64,000 bases of DNA from Sphingobium sp. TKS (lineage in GTDB: Bacteria; Pseudomonadota; Alphaproteobacteria; Sphingomonadales; Sphingomonadaceae). The position numbers were made by a program, and so were the translations under genes. This document shows, in pieces, positions 17,495-25,030 of the stretch. Below the pieces are notes generated by a model, which worked only from the letters and a program-made list of their open reading frames with translations, was not told the DNA's origin and made no database searches. Position 1 is the first letter of the stretch. Every line of letters begins with the position of its first letter. The DNA is taken from positions 3,227,001 through 3,291,000 of the forward strand of contig NZ_CP005083.1 in assembly GCF_001563265.1 (NCBI RefSeq). The letters run 5' to 3'.

Positions 17495-17815
17495 TCAGAA
17501 CTGGGCAGCGGGCATCCGCAGGACCAACCCGTCCCAGTCGGACTGGAAGTTGATCTGGCAGGCCAGCCTGCTGTTCTCCTGCGCGCCTTCCGCAAGCTCG
17601 AGCATCTGCGCTTCGTGGGCGCTTGGCCCGCCAACCTGCTCGCTCCACGCCTCGTCCACAAAGACATGGCAGGTCGCGCATGCCGCCTGGCCACCGCAAT
17701 CGCCGTCGATACCCGGGATGTTATTTCTGATAGCGACTTCCATCGCGGACAGGCCGGTCGGCGCGTCAACAACGTGCTCCGCTCCGCTCGCTTCGATATA
17801 AGTGACTTTGGGCAT
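17495..17815 (-). CDS. [2Fe-2S] ferredoxin, adrenodoxin/putidaredoxin type
   Basis: 106 residues from the ATG at 17815, preceded by GAAGG; an ATG 12 bases upstream is the alternative. Cluster ligands are C40, C46 and C49 in GDCGGQAACATCHVFV and C86 in SRLACQI, the C-x5-C-x2-C-x36-C pattern of vertebrate-type ferredoxins that serve bacterial P450s. It begins 22 bases after the P450 gene, so it is almost surely that enzyme's electron donor. No ferredoxin reductase gene is found in the window, so the reductase must be encoded elsewhere. Confidence 0.95.
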   Translation of the reverse strand: MPKVTYIEASGAEHVVDAPTGLSAMEVAIRNNIPGIDGDCGGQAACATCHVFVDEAWSEQVGGPSAHEAQMLELAEGAQENSRLACQINFQSDWDGLVLRMPAAQF

Positions 17816-17837
17816 TTTGACCTTCATTCCCCGGAGG

Positions 17838-19091
17838 CTAAGCGTGGATACGGACCGGAAGGCTGCGCACCCCCCGGACACTGCTCGAATGCGCGAACTG
17901 CGGGGGTTGGGTGACCTCGATCCTGGACCAGCCTGTAGCGAGGATCTCCTCGAGCAGTATGCGCAGCTGCATGTCGGCAAGGCGGTTGCCGAGGCAACGA
18001 TGGATGCCGAAACCGAAGGAAAGGTGGTGCCGCGGATTTTCCCGATCGATGATAAACCTGTCCGCATCGCGAATGGCGGTCTCGTCGCGGTTGCCCGAGA
18101 TGTACCACATCATGACCTTGTCACCTTTGCGGATCGTCTTGCCGCCTAGTTCGTAGTCCTGCGTGGCGCGCCGACCCTGCGCCATGATGGGCGTATGGCA
18201 GCGGATGATCTCTGAGACGGCGCTATCGATCATGGCCGGATTAGCCTTGAGCTTCGCCCATTCTTCCGGATTGTCGTGGAACGACATCACCGTCGCCGAC
18301 ATGCTGTTGCGCGTCGTGTCGTTGCCGCCCACGATCAGGAGGGAAACGTTGGATGCGAACTCCATGTCGCTCAGCGCCTGCCCTTCGGGCGAGTGCGCCA
18401 TGATGGAGATCAGGTCAGAGGCAGGCTCCTGCGCCCTCCGCTCGTCCCGGAGCATCAGGAACGTCCGCGCCATCTCTTTCAGTTCCTGATCGCGTTGCTC
18501 CCAGGAATCAACCACCCCGTCGCCAGGCACACCAGCGATGATGTCGGACCAGCGCTTGAGCCGCAGCCGTCCCTCCGACGGGAAGCCGAGAAGCGTGGCG
18601 AGCATCAACATCGTCAGCTCCACCGAGACAGTCTTCGCCCAGTCGAACTCCTCGCCGATAGGCAATGTGCCGAGCACGCCTCGCGCCCTTGCGCGGATGA
18701 GATCCTGGAACTTGACGAGATTGCTCGGCGCCAATGCCGGCGTGACGATCTTTCGCTGCGTATCGTGACCAGGCGGATCCATGTTCAGGAAACCGCCGAT
18801 CGGCGTGGCATCGTCGCCCACGCCCTTCGCCCGGACTTCGTCCAGAGACGTGGCTCCCGCAGAGGAGAAGACACCGTGGTTACTGTCAACCTCAACAATG
18901 TCCTTGTATCGTGTCACCGACCAGTAGGGTCCGTAGGGACTCTTAGAGCAATAATGCACCGGATCCTCACGCCGGAGGCGCTCGAAGATCGGTCCCTGCA
19001 GGTTCTGAGCGAAGATCGCCGGATCGCTGACATCGAGGCCCTCCGCCGGCAGGACATCAAGTGCTGCATCTTCCATAAATCGACTCTCCAT
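17838..19091 (-). CDS. Cytochrome P450, CYP153-like
   Basis: 417 residues from 19091, or 412 from the ATG at 19076, which has a better-placed GGAGA. Class I soluble P450: oxygen-binding I-helix IVGGNDTTRNS (about residue 255-265), K-helix SEIIRCHTP, and haem loop FGFGIHRCLGNRLAD with Cys366 as axial ligand. The stretches GGKTIRKGDKVMMWYISGNRD and RHHLSFGFGIHRC are very close to CYP153 alkane/fatty-acid terminal hydroxylases, though assignment to that family would need an identity calculation. It probably hydroxylates an alkyl terminus; alcohol and aldehyde dehydrogenases downstream would finish the oxidation. A truncated paralogue lies at 8.5 kb. Confidence 0.93.
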   Translation of the reverse strand: MESRFMEDAALDVLPAEGLDVSDPAIFAQNLQGPIFERLRREDPVHYCSKSPYGPYWSVTRYKDIVEVDSNHGVFSSAGATSLDEVRAKGVGDDATPIGGFLNMDPPGHDTQRKIVTPALAPSNLVKFQDLIRARARGVLGTLPIGEEFDWAKTVSVELTMLMLATLLGFPSEGRLRLKRWSDIIAGVPGDGVVDSWEQRDQELKEMARTFLMLRDERRAQEPASDLISIMAHSPEGQALSDMEFASNVSLLIVGGNDTTRNSMSATVMSFHDNPEEWAKLKANPAMIDSAVSEIIRCHTPIMAQGRRATQDYELGGKTIRKGDKVMMWYISGNRDETAIRDADRFIIDRENPRHHLSFGFGIHRCLGNRLADMQLRILLEEILATGWSRIEVTQPPQFAHSSSVRGVRSLPVRIHA

Positions 19092-19229
19092 GGCGCTTCT
19101 CTTAGTTCGAACGTTGATTCAGGATTACCTGTAGCACCCTGCGGCGAGTAATGCGTTTTTGGCGAACAGGGCTCCAAGGCACACGAATGAGACCGAGGGT
19201 CCGTGCCTGCCGTGCCTTAGCACCCGGCG

Positions 19230-19886
19230 TCAGTATCCCATCAGACTCAGCACCTCCCTGCGGCTCGACTGATCATCGAGGAAGGTGCCCATCAGCTTCG
19301 ATGTCACCATGGCTACGCTCGGCGTGCGGACGCCGCGCCCAGTCATACATCCATGGTGCGCCTCGATCACCACGGCCACGCCTTGGGGTTGCAGGTTCTC
19401 CCAGATGCATTGAGCGACTTCGGCCGTGAGGCGCTCCTGGATCTGCAGGCGCCGGGCATATCCGTGCAGCACCCGCACCAGCTTGGAAATGCCGACGACG
19501 TGATCGCGTGGAAGGTAGGCGATCGCGGCCTTGCCGATGATCGGCGCCATGTGGTGCTCGCAGTGCGACTGGAACGGGATGTCCTTGAGCAGCACGACCT
19601 CGTCGTAGCCCCCGACCTCGTGGAACACACGGCTTAGGTGAATAGCGGGGTCTTCCAGGTAGCCTTGGCAATACTCCTTCCAGGCCCTGCCGACACGTGC
19701 CGGAGTGTCCAGCAGACCCTCACGGCCCGGATCATCGCCTGACCAGCGGATCAGAGTGCGGATCGCGTCCTGGACCTCGCTGGGCACCAACAGTTTCGTC
19801 GGCGCGGCATCGCCGTTGGAAGCTGCCGAACGGCTACCGATGCGCTCGTCTGGTCCGGTAATGATGAAGCCAGTCTCAAGCCGCAT
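19230..19886 (-). CDS. folE: GTP cyclohydrolase I
   Basis: 218 residues, full length for FolE. Zinc ligands match the family: C109 and H112 in SHCEHHMAP, C180 in HHGCMTGRGVR. The LTDTPARVGRAW-type helix appears as LLDTPARVGRAWKEY and the GTP-binding IQERLTAEVAQCI segment is intact. It converts GTP to 7,8-dihydroneopterin triphosphate, the first step of folate and other pterins. The ATG overlaps the stop of the upstream SDR gene (TGATG), so translation is coupled. Its presence in a catabolic operon suggests extra tetrahydrofolate demand, as from the folate-dependent sarcosine oxidase encoded 8 kb away, or supply of another pterin. Confidence 0.95.
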   Translation of the reverse strand: MRLETGFIITGPDERIGSRSAASNGDAAPTKLLVPSEVQDAIRTLIRWSGDDPGREGLLDTPARVGRAWKEYCQGYLEDPAIHLSRVFHEVGGYDEVVLLKDIPFQSHCEHHMAPIIGKAAIAYLPRDHVVGISKLVRVLHGYARRLQIQERLTAEVAQCIWENLQPQGVAVVIEAHHGCMTGRGVRTPSVAMVTSKLMGTFLDDQSSRREVLSLMGY

Positions 19887-20635
19887 CACAGACTTTGCCC
19901 GCCGTCCACGGTCAGCACGGCCCCTGTGACGAAGCTCGCGCGCCTCGACGCCAGAAACGCAATCGCCTCCGCCAGCTCCTCGGGACGGCCACGACGCCCA
20001 AGAAGGCTCTCCTGCACTGTCGCGATGTCGGTCCTCTTGACCCCACGGTTGTCGAACCAGCCCGCACGAACCGCGTTGGAGCGGACTTGGTAGCGCCCCT
20101 CTTCTCGCGCGGTCACCGCCAGCAACCTCTCGGCCGCAGCCTTGGGCGCCGCCGAGAGGCCTCCCCGCGGCTCGAGACGCGCGCCTTGGTAGGTCGTAAC
20201 TCCGACGATGGCGCCAGCGCATTTGCGCAGCTCTGGAAGCGACGCGTGAAGGAGGTTGGTTAGGCCGAAGACGTCAATCTCGAAGATCCGGCGCCATTCC
20301 TCGGGTGGCACCTGGCTGACGAAGTCGTATCTCGGCTTGCCTCCAGGCGCGTATACCAGGGTTCCGACCCCGCCGAAAAGACCGGCGGCCCGTTCGATGC
20401 CCCGTGCGACCGACGCCGGATCGAGCACGTCGATCTCGACTGCATCCGCCTCTCCCGAGGCAGCGCGTATCTCATCTACCAGCTCCTGAGCCTCGTCGCG
20501 TGCCTTCCTGTATGAAACCACGACGCTCGCGCCCTGCTCGGCGAGCTTGGCCGCTATCGCGCTACCAAGACCGCCACTGCCGCCGACCACGAGCGCCGCG
20601 CCCGGTGCGAACAGCGATGAACCTACTTTATCCAT
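19886..20635 (-). CDS. SDR-family protein lacking the canonical catalytic Tyr
   Basis: 249 residues with a nucleotide-binding loop GGSGGLGSAIA and C-terminal SFVTGAVLTVDGGQSL typical of SDRs. The N-[ASP]-A-G motif appears as YAPGG, and where YxxxK is expected the sequence is GGLSAAPKAAAE: the Lys is kept but the Tyr is Leu or Ser depending on alignment. Either the chemistry is altered or the protein is non-catalytic. It is translationally coupled to folE, so a pterin reductase (FolM-like) role is conceivable, as is a role in the beta-oxidation set. Start is just downstream of the MaoC-type hydratase gene (44 bases). Confidence 0.75.
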   Translation of the reverse strand: MDKVGSSLFAPGAALVVGGSGGLGSAIAAKLAEQGASVVVSYRKARDEAQELVDEIRAASGEADAVEIDVLDPASVARGIERAAGLFGGVGTLVYAPGGKPRYDFVSQVPPEEWRRIFEIDVFGLTNLLHASLPELRKCAGAIVGVTTYQGARLEPRGGLSAAPKAAAERLLAVTAREEGRYQVRSNAVRAGWFDNRGVKRTDIATVQESLLGRRGRPEELAEAIAFLASRRASFVTGAVLTVDGGQSL

Positions 20636-20679
20636 GATCCCCTCATCAATTTGCAGTGCCGAACGTAGATCCTGGGGAT

Positions 20680-21936
20680 CTAGCCGTTCCTCCAGTCGTC
20701 TGCGCGATGTACCGTGGGCTTGGCAGGCGGGGGCAGCTTCGCCAGTCCCGTCTCGCGCGAGGCGACGAGGATCGTGGCGGACCCGCCGATGTTCTCCTCG
20801 CCGCGTTGATTGATGCCGACCAGATCCACTTCGATCGCGGGGCCAAGGACAGGGTCCACTCTGACTTCGGTCACGACGCCGTGGATCCAGGTCGTATCGC
20901 CGATGTAGTTGAATTTTCGCAGGTCGTACTTGACCCGATAAACCCAGGCATCATCGCCGGCGATATTGTTGCAGTAATGGTTCAGCATCGCCTGTCGCAT
21001 GACCGCGACGTCGTAGATCGCAGCGACCCCGACCTCCTTGACCAAGCCGGCTTCCCAATGAACCCTCTGGATTGCGTCCCAGGCGTTGAATTCATTCCTG
21101 GAATAGAAGCCCCGCAGGAGCTTCCGACTCTCATACGCAAGCTTGAACGGGGGAGCGCCGTACGAATACCAACCCGCGCCCATGAACAGGTTGATCAGGT
21201 CGGTGATCGTCAGCGGCCCTTTGACCATGGTGGGAAGCTGCGTCCCGACGGAGATGTCCTCGATGAACCACGTGTCCGATCCCCGCCGGTATTCCGCGTC
21301 GTAGGCCGCGTCGATGGCCGCGAGATCCTCGTCGGAATAGTTCGTCACGATCGGCTCCGCCTTCTTCCGGGGCCGATCGCCCTCGTCGGATGACCGCCGT
21401 CGCTCGATGTGCACGAAGGTCTCCGTGCCCTGCACGAGAACGACGTCGTCATCGTTCCAATAGCTCTTGCCGTTGTCGACGACGACGGACTTACCCCCGA
21501 AGCTCGACGTCTTGCCCTGAACGTCCTCCACATACTTGGACACGTACAGCCGCTGCCCGCCGGTGATGGGGGCGTAGTAATAGTTCTCGCCACCGGAATG
21601 GAAAAGCTGGACCCCGCGCAAGGCTCCCCGCGTCTCGCGCTCGAACTCCGGCTCCATCTTCTTGGGCCGCTTGAGGCCCATGGTGCCTTCGAAGCCCAGT
21701 GGCGCGATGCTCTCTCCCCAGCGCGTACCCTTTGGATAATCCTCGTCGATGAAGAACGGATTGTCGCTGCCGCCGTGGATCACGAAGCGCCGGAACGCGT
21801 CGTAGGACGCATAGATGTTATGCGGCTTGTCCAGCCACCCGGGACGCAGGGTCGGATTGGGGAAGCCGATGCGTCGGCGCATCATCGCGACCGACTCGTC
21901 GGTGATCTGCCCGAGGATCATGCCTTCCGTCGCCAT
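20680..21936 (-). CDS. Large MaoC/FAS1-like double hot-dog hydratase
   Basis: 418 residues from the ATG at 21936 (GGAG six bases upstream). The N-terminal half resembles the FAS1-like dehydratase domain (RRRIGFPNPTLRPG, then NIYASYDAFRRFVIHGGSDNP), the C-terminal part a MaoC-like domain (WFIEDISVGTQLPTMVKGPLTITDL and later DVAVMRQAMLNHYCNN). Proteins of this architecture hydrate bulky enoyl-CoAs or act in two-chain hydratases of steroid-type pathways. It is the first gene of the leftward operon that contains folE, P450, dioxygenase and deacylase genes. No known substrate. Confidence 0.8.
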   Translation of the reverse strand: MATEGMILGQITDESVAMMRRRIGFPNPTLRPGWLDKPHNIYASYDAFRRFVIHGGSDNPFFIDEDYPKGTRWGESIAPLGFEGTMGLKRPKKMEPEFERETRGALRGVQLFHSGGENYYYAPITGGQRLYVSKYVEDVQGKTSSFGGKSVVVDNGKSYWNDDDVVLVQGTETFVHIERRRSSDEGDRPRKKAEPIVTNYSDEDLAAIDAAYDAEYRRGSDTWFIEDISVGTQLPTMVKGPLTITDLINLFMGAGWYSYGAPPFKLAYESRKLLRGFYSRNEFNAWDAIQRVHWEAGLVKEVGVAAIYDVAVMRQAMLNHYCNNIAGDDAWVYRVKYDLRKFNYIGDTTWIHGVVTEVRVDPVLGPAIEVDLVGINQRGEENIGGSATILVASRETGLAKLPPPAKPTVHRADDWRNG

Positions 21937-22281
21937 TCCCAACTCCCAGTCTCTCTACGGCTTACCGACGGAACACGTGGCGGTTTCCCGAGACCCAAAC
22001 CTCGAAGGGAGAGCATCGGAACCGGCTGTCCGCCGAGGTTAACGCCGACGATAAGGGCAGGTGGACCGCAGGCCGTGAAGTGCGTGCTTGGTCCGTCCCG
22101 AGGATTTTTCACACTAATTGCCTGGGATGCCGCGTGCAACAACGCTCACCGGCTGCAGCTAACTGAGCGCCCCGCCCGCGACCCCAAGTCGCGTTCGGCC
22201 GTGAGCTCGACGGAAAAGGCCATGCGAAGCGTGTGTCGAGGGCTCCATGCCCCGGCGGTGGGTAGGATGTGAAAGGGCACG
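21937..22281. other. Divergent promoter region between two catabolic operons
   Basis: About 345 bases separate the leftward hydratase-P450 operon from the rightward glyoxalase-acyl-CoA dehydrogenase operon. No gene is supported in it. Both promoters must lie here, but I could not pick out convincing -35/-10 boxes or a clear palindromic operator. Confidence 0.6.
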
Positions 22282-22722
22282 ATGAAATATCTCCACACCA
22301 TGATGCGGGTGCGAGACCTCGACGAGTCGCTCTCCTTCTACCGCGATGCGCTGGGACTGGAGGAGATGGAGAGGCACGACGTCCCGGCGGGCCGCTTCAC
22401 CCTTGTATTCCTCGCAGCACCGCAGGACTCGGACGCTGCTCGGGCCTCTAGGTCACCGATGATCGAACTCACCCATAACTGGGACATCGAAGCCTACTCA
22501 GAAGGGCGCAACTTCGGACACGTCGCCTTCGCGGTCGACGACATCTACGCCACTTGCCAACGCCTGCTGAACCACGGGATCGTCCTTAATCGTCCCCCGC
22601 GCGACGGCAAAATGGCATTCGTTCGTTCGCCCGACAACATCTCAGTGGAGCTGCTGCAATCGGGCATCCCGCTCCAGCCGCAAGAACCATGGGCGTCCAT
22701 GCCCAACGTCGGATCGTGGTGA
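22282..22722 (+). CDS. Glyoxalase I-like VOC protein
   Basis: 146 residues with the features of lactoylglutathione lyase: MKYLHTMMRVRDLDESLSFY (metal His5), a metal Glu in IELTHNW, HVAFAVDD (second His) and NISVELLQSG (final Glu). It would isomerise hemithioacetals such as that of methylglyoxal and glutathione, or a CoA or glutathione adduct of the pathway, in the cytoplasm. It is the first gene of the rightward operon, 34 bases ahead of an acyl-CoA dehydrogenase. Detoxification of an aldehyde formed by the pathway is the simplest role; recruitment to a different isomerisation cannot be excluded. Confidence 0.85.
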   Translation: MKYLHTMMRVRDLDESLSFYRDALGLEEMERHDVPAGRFTLVFLAAPQDSDAARASRSPMIELTHNWDIEAYSEGRNFGHVAFAVDDIYATCQRLLNHGIVLNRPPRDGKMAFVRSPDNISVELLQSGIPLQPQEPWASMPNVGSW

Positions 22723-22756
22723 TCCCCCCGCCATCGCGCGCAACTCTTGGTGAAAA

Positions 22757-23941
22757 ATGGACCTAGGCTACTCAAATGACGACATGGCGTTCTTCGAGGA
22801 GGTGCAAACCTTCCTGGACGCCTCGTGGAAGGCTCGCCTTCCCGCCAACGGCAGGCCAAGCGCCGAACTGGTGCGCGAATTCAGGCTCCTTGCCACTGAA
22901 AGGGGCTATCTCTACCGCGCCATCCCCAAGGCGTACGGGGGCTCCGAGCAGCCGGCAGACCCAATGCGCGGGCGGATCATCCGGGAGTGCTTCGAGAAGG
23001 CCCGGGCGCCGATGGAGGTTCCCGGGGCGGGCATGTCCATGCTGATCCCGACTTTGCTGGAACACGGGACCGAAGATCAACGGCGGATGTTCATTCCGAA
23101 GACGATCCTCGGGGAATATCGCTGGGCGCAGGGGTACTCGGAACCGGGCGCGGGCAGCGATCTGGCGTCCCTCAAGACCAGCGGCCGGCTGGACGACGGA
23201 CGGTGGGTCATCAACGGCCAGAAGATCTGGACCAGCCAAGCCTACAGCGCCACCCACATGTTCGCTCTCGTGCGGACGGAACCCAAAGCAGGAAAGCACG
23301 CCGGCATCTCCTATCTGCTGCTCGAACTAGACCAGCCCGGCATATCCATCCGCACGATCCATCAGATCACGGGACAGTCCGAGTTCTGCGAGGTGTTCTT
23401 CGAGGACGCTCACACGCCGGCCGACTGGATCGTCGGGACGCGCGGCCAGGGCTGGCAGATCTCGAAGACCACGCTCAAGCACGAGAGGAGCAACATAGGG
23501 GGCGTGCGAACTCTGGGGCTGCTGGAGTCGCTGTGGCGGCTGGCGCGGAACGTGGAACTCGACGGCAGACCCGCTGCCGAAGATCCCCAGATCCGCGAGC
23601 GAATGATGGTCCTCGAAGGCTATGTCCAGGCTCAACTGTGCTGCGGCTACTACCAGTTCGCGCAGGCGGTGGCCGGAGGGTCCGCCGGAAGGCTTCCGCT
23701 GCTCAACAAGATCGCGGGAACCCGCATCGCGCTGGAGATCGCACAGGTCGCTCAGGACATACTTGGTGATCGCGCGCTTGAACTGCCGAACCATGGCGGG
23801 GTCACCCGTCGGGATCCCGCGCAATGGGTGAACCAGATCTTCGGATCCCTGGCGCTCTCCATCGCCGGAGGCGCTTCCAACATCCAACGCAACATAATCG
23901 CCGAGCGCGGCCTCGGCCTCCCGAAGGACGAGGCGGTATAG
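22757..23941 (+). CDS. Acyl-CoA dehydrogenase, larger subunit of a probable heteromer
   Basis: 394 residues. FAD-binding landmarks: WAQGYSEPGAGSDLASLKT in the middle domain, WVINGQKIWTSQA, and the C-terminal SIAGGASNIQRNIIAERGLGLP. At the place of the medium-chain catalytic Glu (YEGTSQ) it has IAGGASN, a pattern also found in paired FadE proteins of steroid degradation that work as alpha2beta2 complexes. The second acyl-CoA dehydrogenase begins 5 bases after its stop. Electrons would go to the ETF encoded at 45.4-47.1 kb. It should introduce a 2,3-double bond into an acyl-CoA; chain or ring preference is unknown. Confidence 0.92.
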   Translation: MDLGYSNDDMAFFEEVQTFLDASWKARLPANGRPSAELVREFRLLATERGYLYRAIPKAYGGSEQPADPMRGRIIRECFEKARAPMEVPGAGMSMLIPTLLEHGTEDQRRMFIPKTILGEYRWAQGYSEPGAGSDLASLKTSGRLDDGRWVINGQKIWTSQAYSATHMFALVRTEPKAGKHAGISYLLLELDQPGISIRTIHQITGQSEFCEVFFEDAHTPADWIVGTRGQGWQISKTTLKHERSNIGGVRTLGLLESLWRLARNVELDGRPAAEDPQIRERMMVLEGYVQAQLCCGYYQFAQAVAGGSAGRLPLLNKIAGTRIALEIAQVAQDILGDRALELPNHGGVTRRDPAQWVNQIFGSLALSIAGGASNIQRNIIAERGLGLPKDEAV

Positions 23942-23946
23942 TCCCC

Positions 23947-25017
23947 ATGCATTTCGACCTAACAGACGAGCAGAAGCAATTCGCGGACGCGATCGAGCGG
24001 CTGCTGGCCGACAAGCTCAGCGGAAACATCCTCACCCGCATCGACGAAATCCCCTCCGTGACGGCGGCGCTCGACGCCGAACTGTCGGCACTGGGAGTTC
24101 CGGCGATCCTCACGGACCAAAGCCACGGCGGCCTCGGGATGGGGCTGCTCACGCTCTCGGTCGTGGCGGAGGCGCTCGGCCGCCATGCCGCCCCCACGTC
24201 TCATATCAGGAACGCGGTCGGCGCGTGGATCGTCGCGGAGTGTGGCTCCGAACGGGTCAAGAACCTCTGGCTGGACAGGTTGCTGGCGGGTGACGCCAAG
24301 GTCGCGTTCGCCTTCAGCGAGACGTCCGACATCTGGAGCCCCGACGAGTGGCGGATGACGTCCGCGCATGATGAGGTTACGAAGCGCTGCGTCGAAGGGG
24401 CGAGTGATGCGGACCTGTTCATCATCGGCCTTGAGGACGGCCTCTTCGCAGTGCCGAAGGAGGCCGCGCAGGCGCACGTCAGCGATTATCCGCCGCTTGA
24501 TGCCTCGCGGCCTCACGCCAGCGTGACCTTGCAAATGGCTGGCGCCGAGGCGGTCGGCGACCGCCAGGCCGCATGGCGCCTCTACGACGCCCTCATGATC
24601 CTGGCGGCGATCGACGCCGCGGGCGCCGGGTCCGCCGCGTTGGAACTGTCGGTCGAATACGCCAAGAGCCGAGTTCAGTTCGGGCGCCCGATCGGAGCCT
24701 TCCAGGCGATCAAGCACGCCCTCGCCAACATGGCCGTCGACATGGACCCCGTCCGGTACTTCTGCTGGTTCGCTGCACATGCATGGGACACGCCAGCGCC
24801 GGAGGCGCCCTGGTCGGCGGCTTTGGCCAAAGCTCACGCCACGGACGTGGCGGTCAAGACCGCCCGGGCCGCCGTCGAGGCGCACGGCGGCATTGGATAT
24901 ACCTGGGAATATCCGCTGCACCTCCTGCTCAAGCGCGCGATGCATGATCGGATGACCCTGTCCTCATCCAATCGGCTGCGCGCGCGGGCGGCCACCCTTC
25001 CCCGGCCCCTGACCTGA
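23947..25017 (+). CDS. Acyl-CoA dehydrogenase, smaller partner
   Basis: 356 residues, ATG at 23947 immediately after the preceding gene. N-terminal FDLTDEQKQFADAIERLL is typical of the family; the middle domain is divergent (VAFAFSETSDIWSPDEW in place of the usual TEPxxGSD), and the C-terminal helices keep the VQFGRPIGAFQAIKHALANM motif and EAHGGIGYTWEYPLHLLLKRA. Weak FAD loops in one partner and compensation by the other are typical of heterotetrameric acyl-CoA dehydrogenases. It most likely works only together with the 22.8-kb gene product. Confidence 0.9.
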   Translation: MHFDLTDEQKQFADAIERLLADKLSGNILTRIDEIPSVTAALDAELSALGVPAILTDQSHGGLGMGLLTLSVVAEALGRHAAPTSHIRNAVGAWIVAECGSERVKNLWLDRLLAGDAKVAFAFSETSDIWSPDEWRMTSAHDEVTKRCVEGASDADLFIIGLEDGLFAVPKEAAQAHVSDYPPLDASRPHASVTLQMAGAEAVGDRQAAWRLYDALMILAAIDAAGAGSAALELSVEYAKSRVQFGRPIGAFQAIKHALANMAVDMDPVRYFCWFAAHAWDTPAPEAPWSAALAKAHATDVAVKTARAAVEAHGGIGYTWEYPLHLLLKRAMHDRMTLSSSNRLRARAATLPRPLT

Positions 25018-25030
25018 GGACGATCACACC

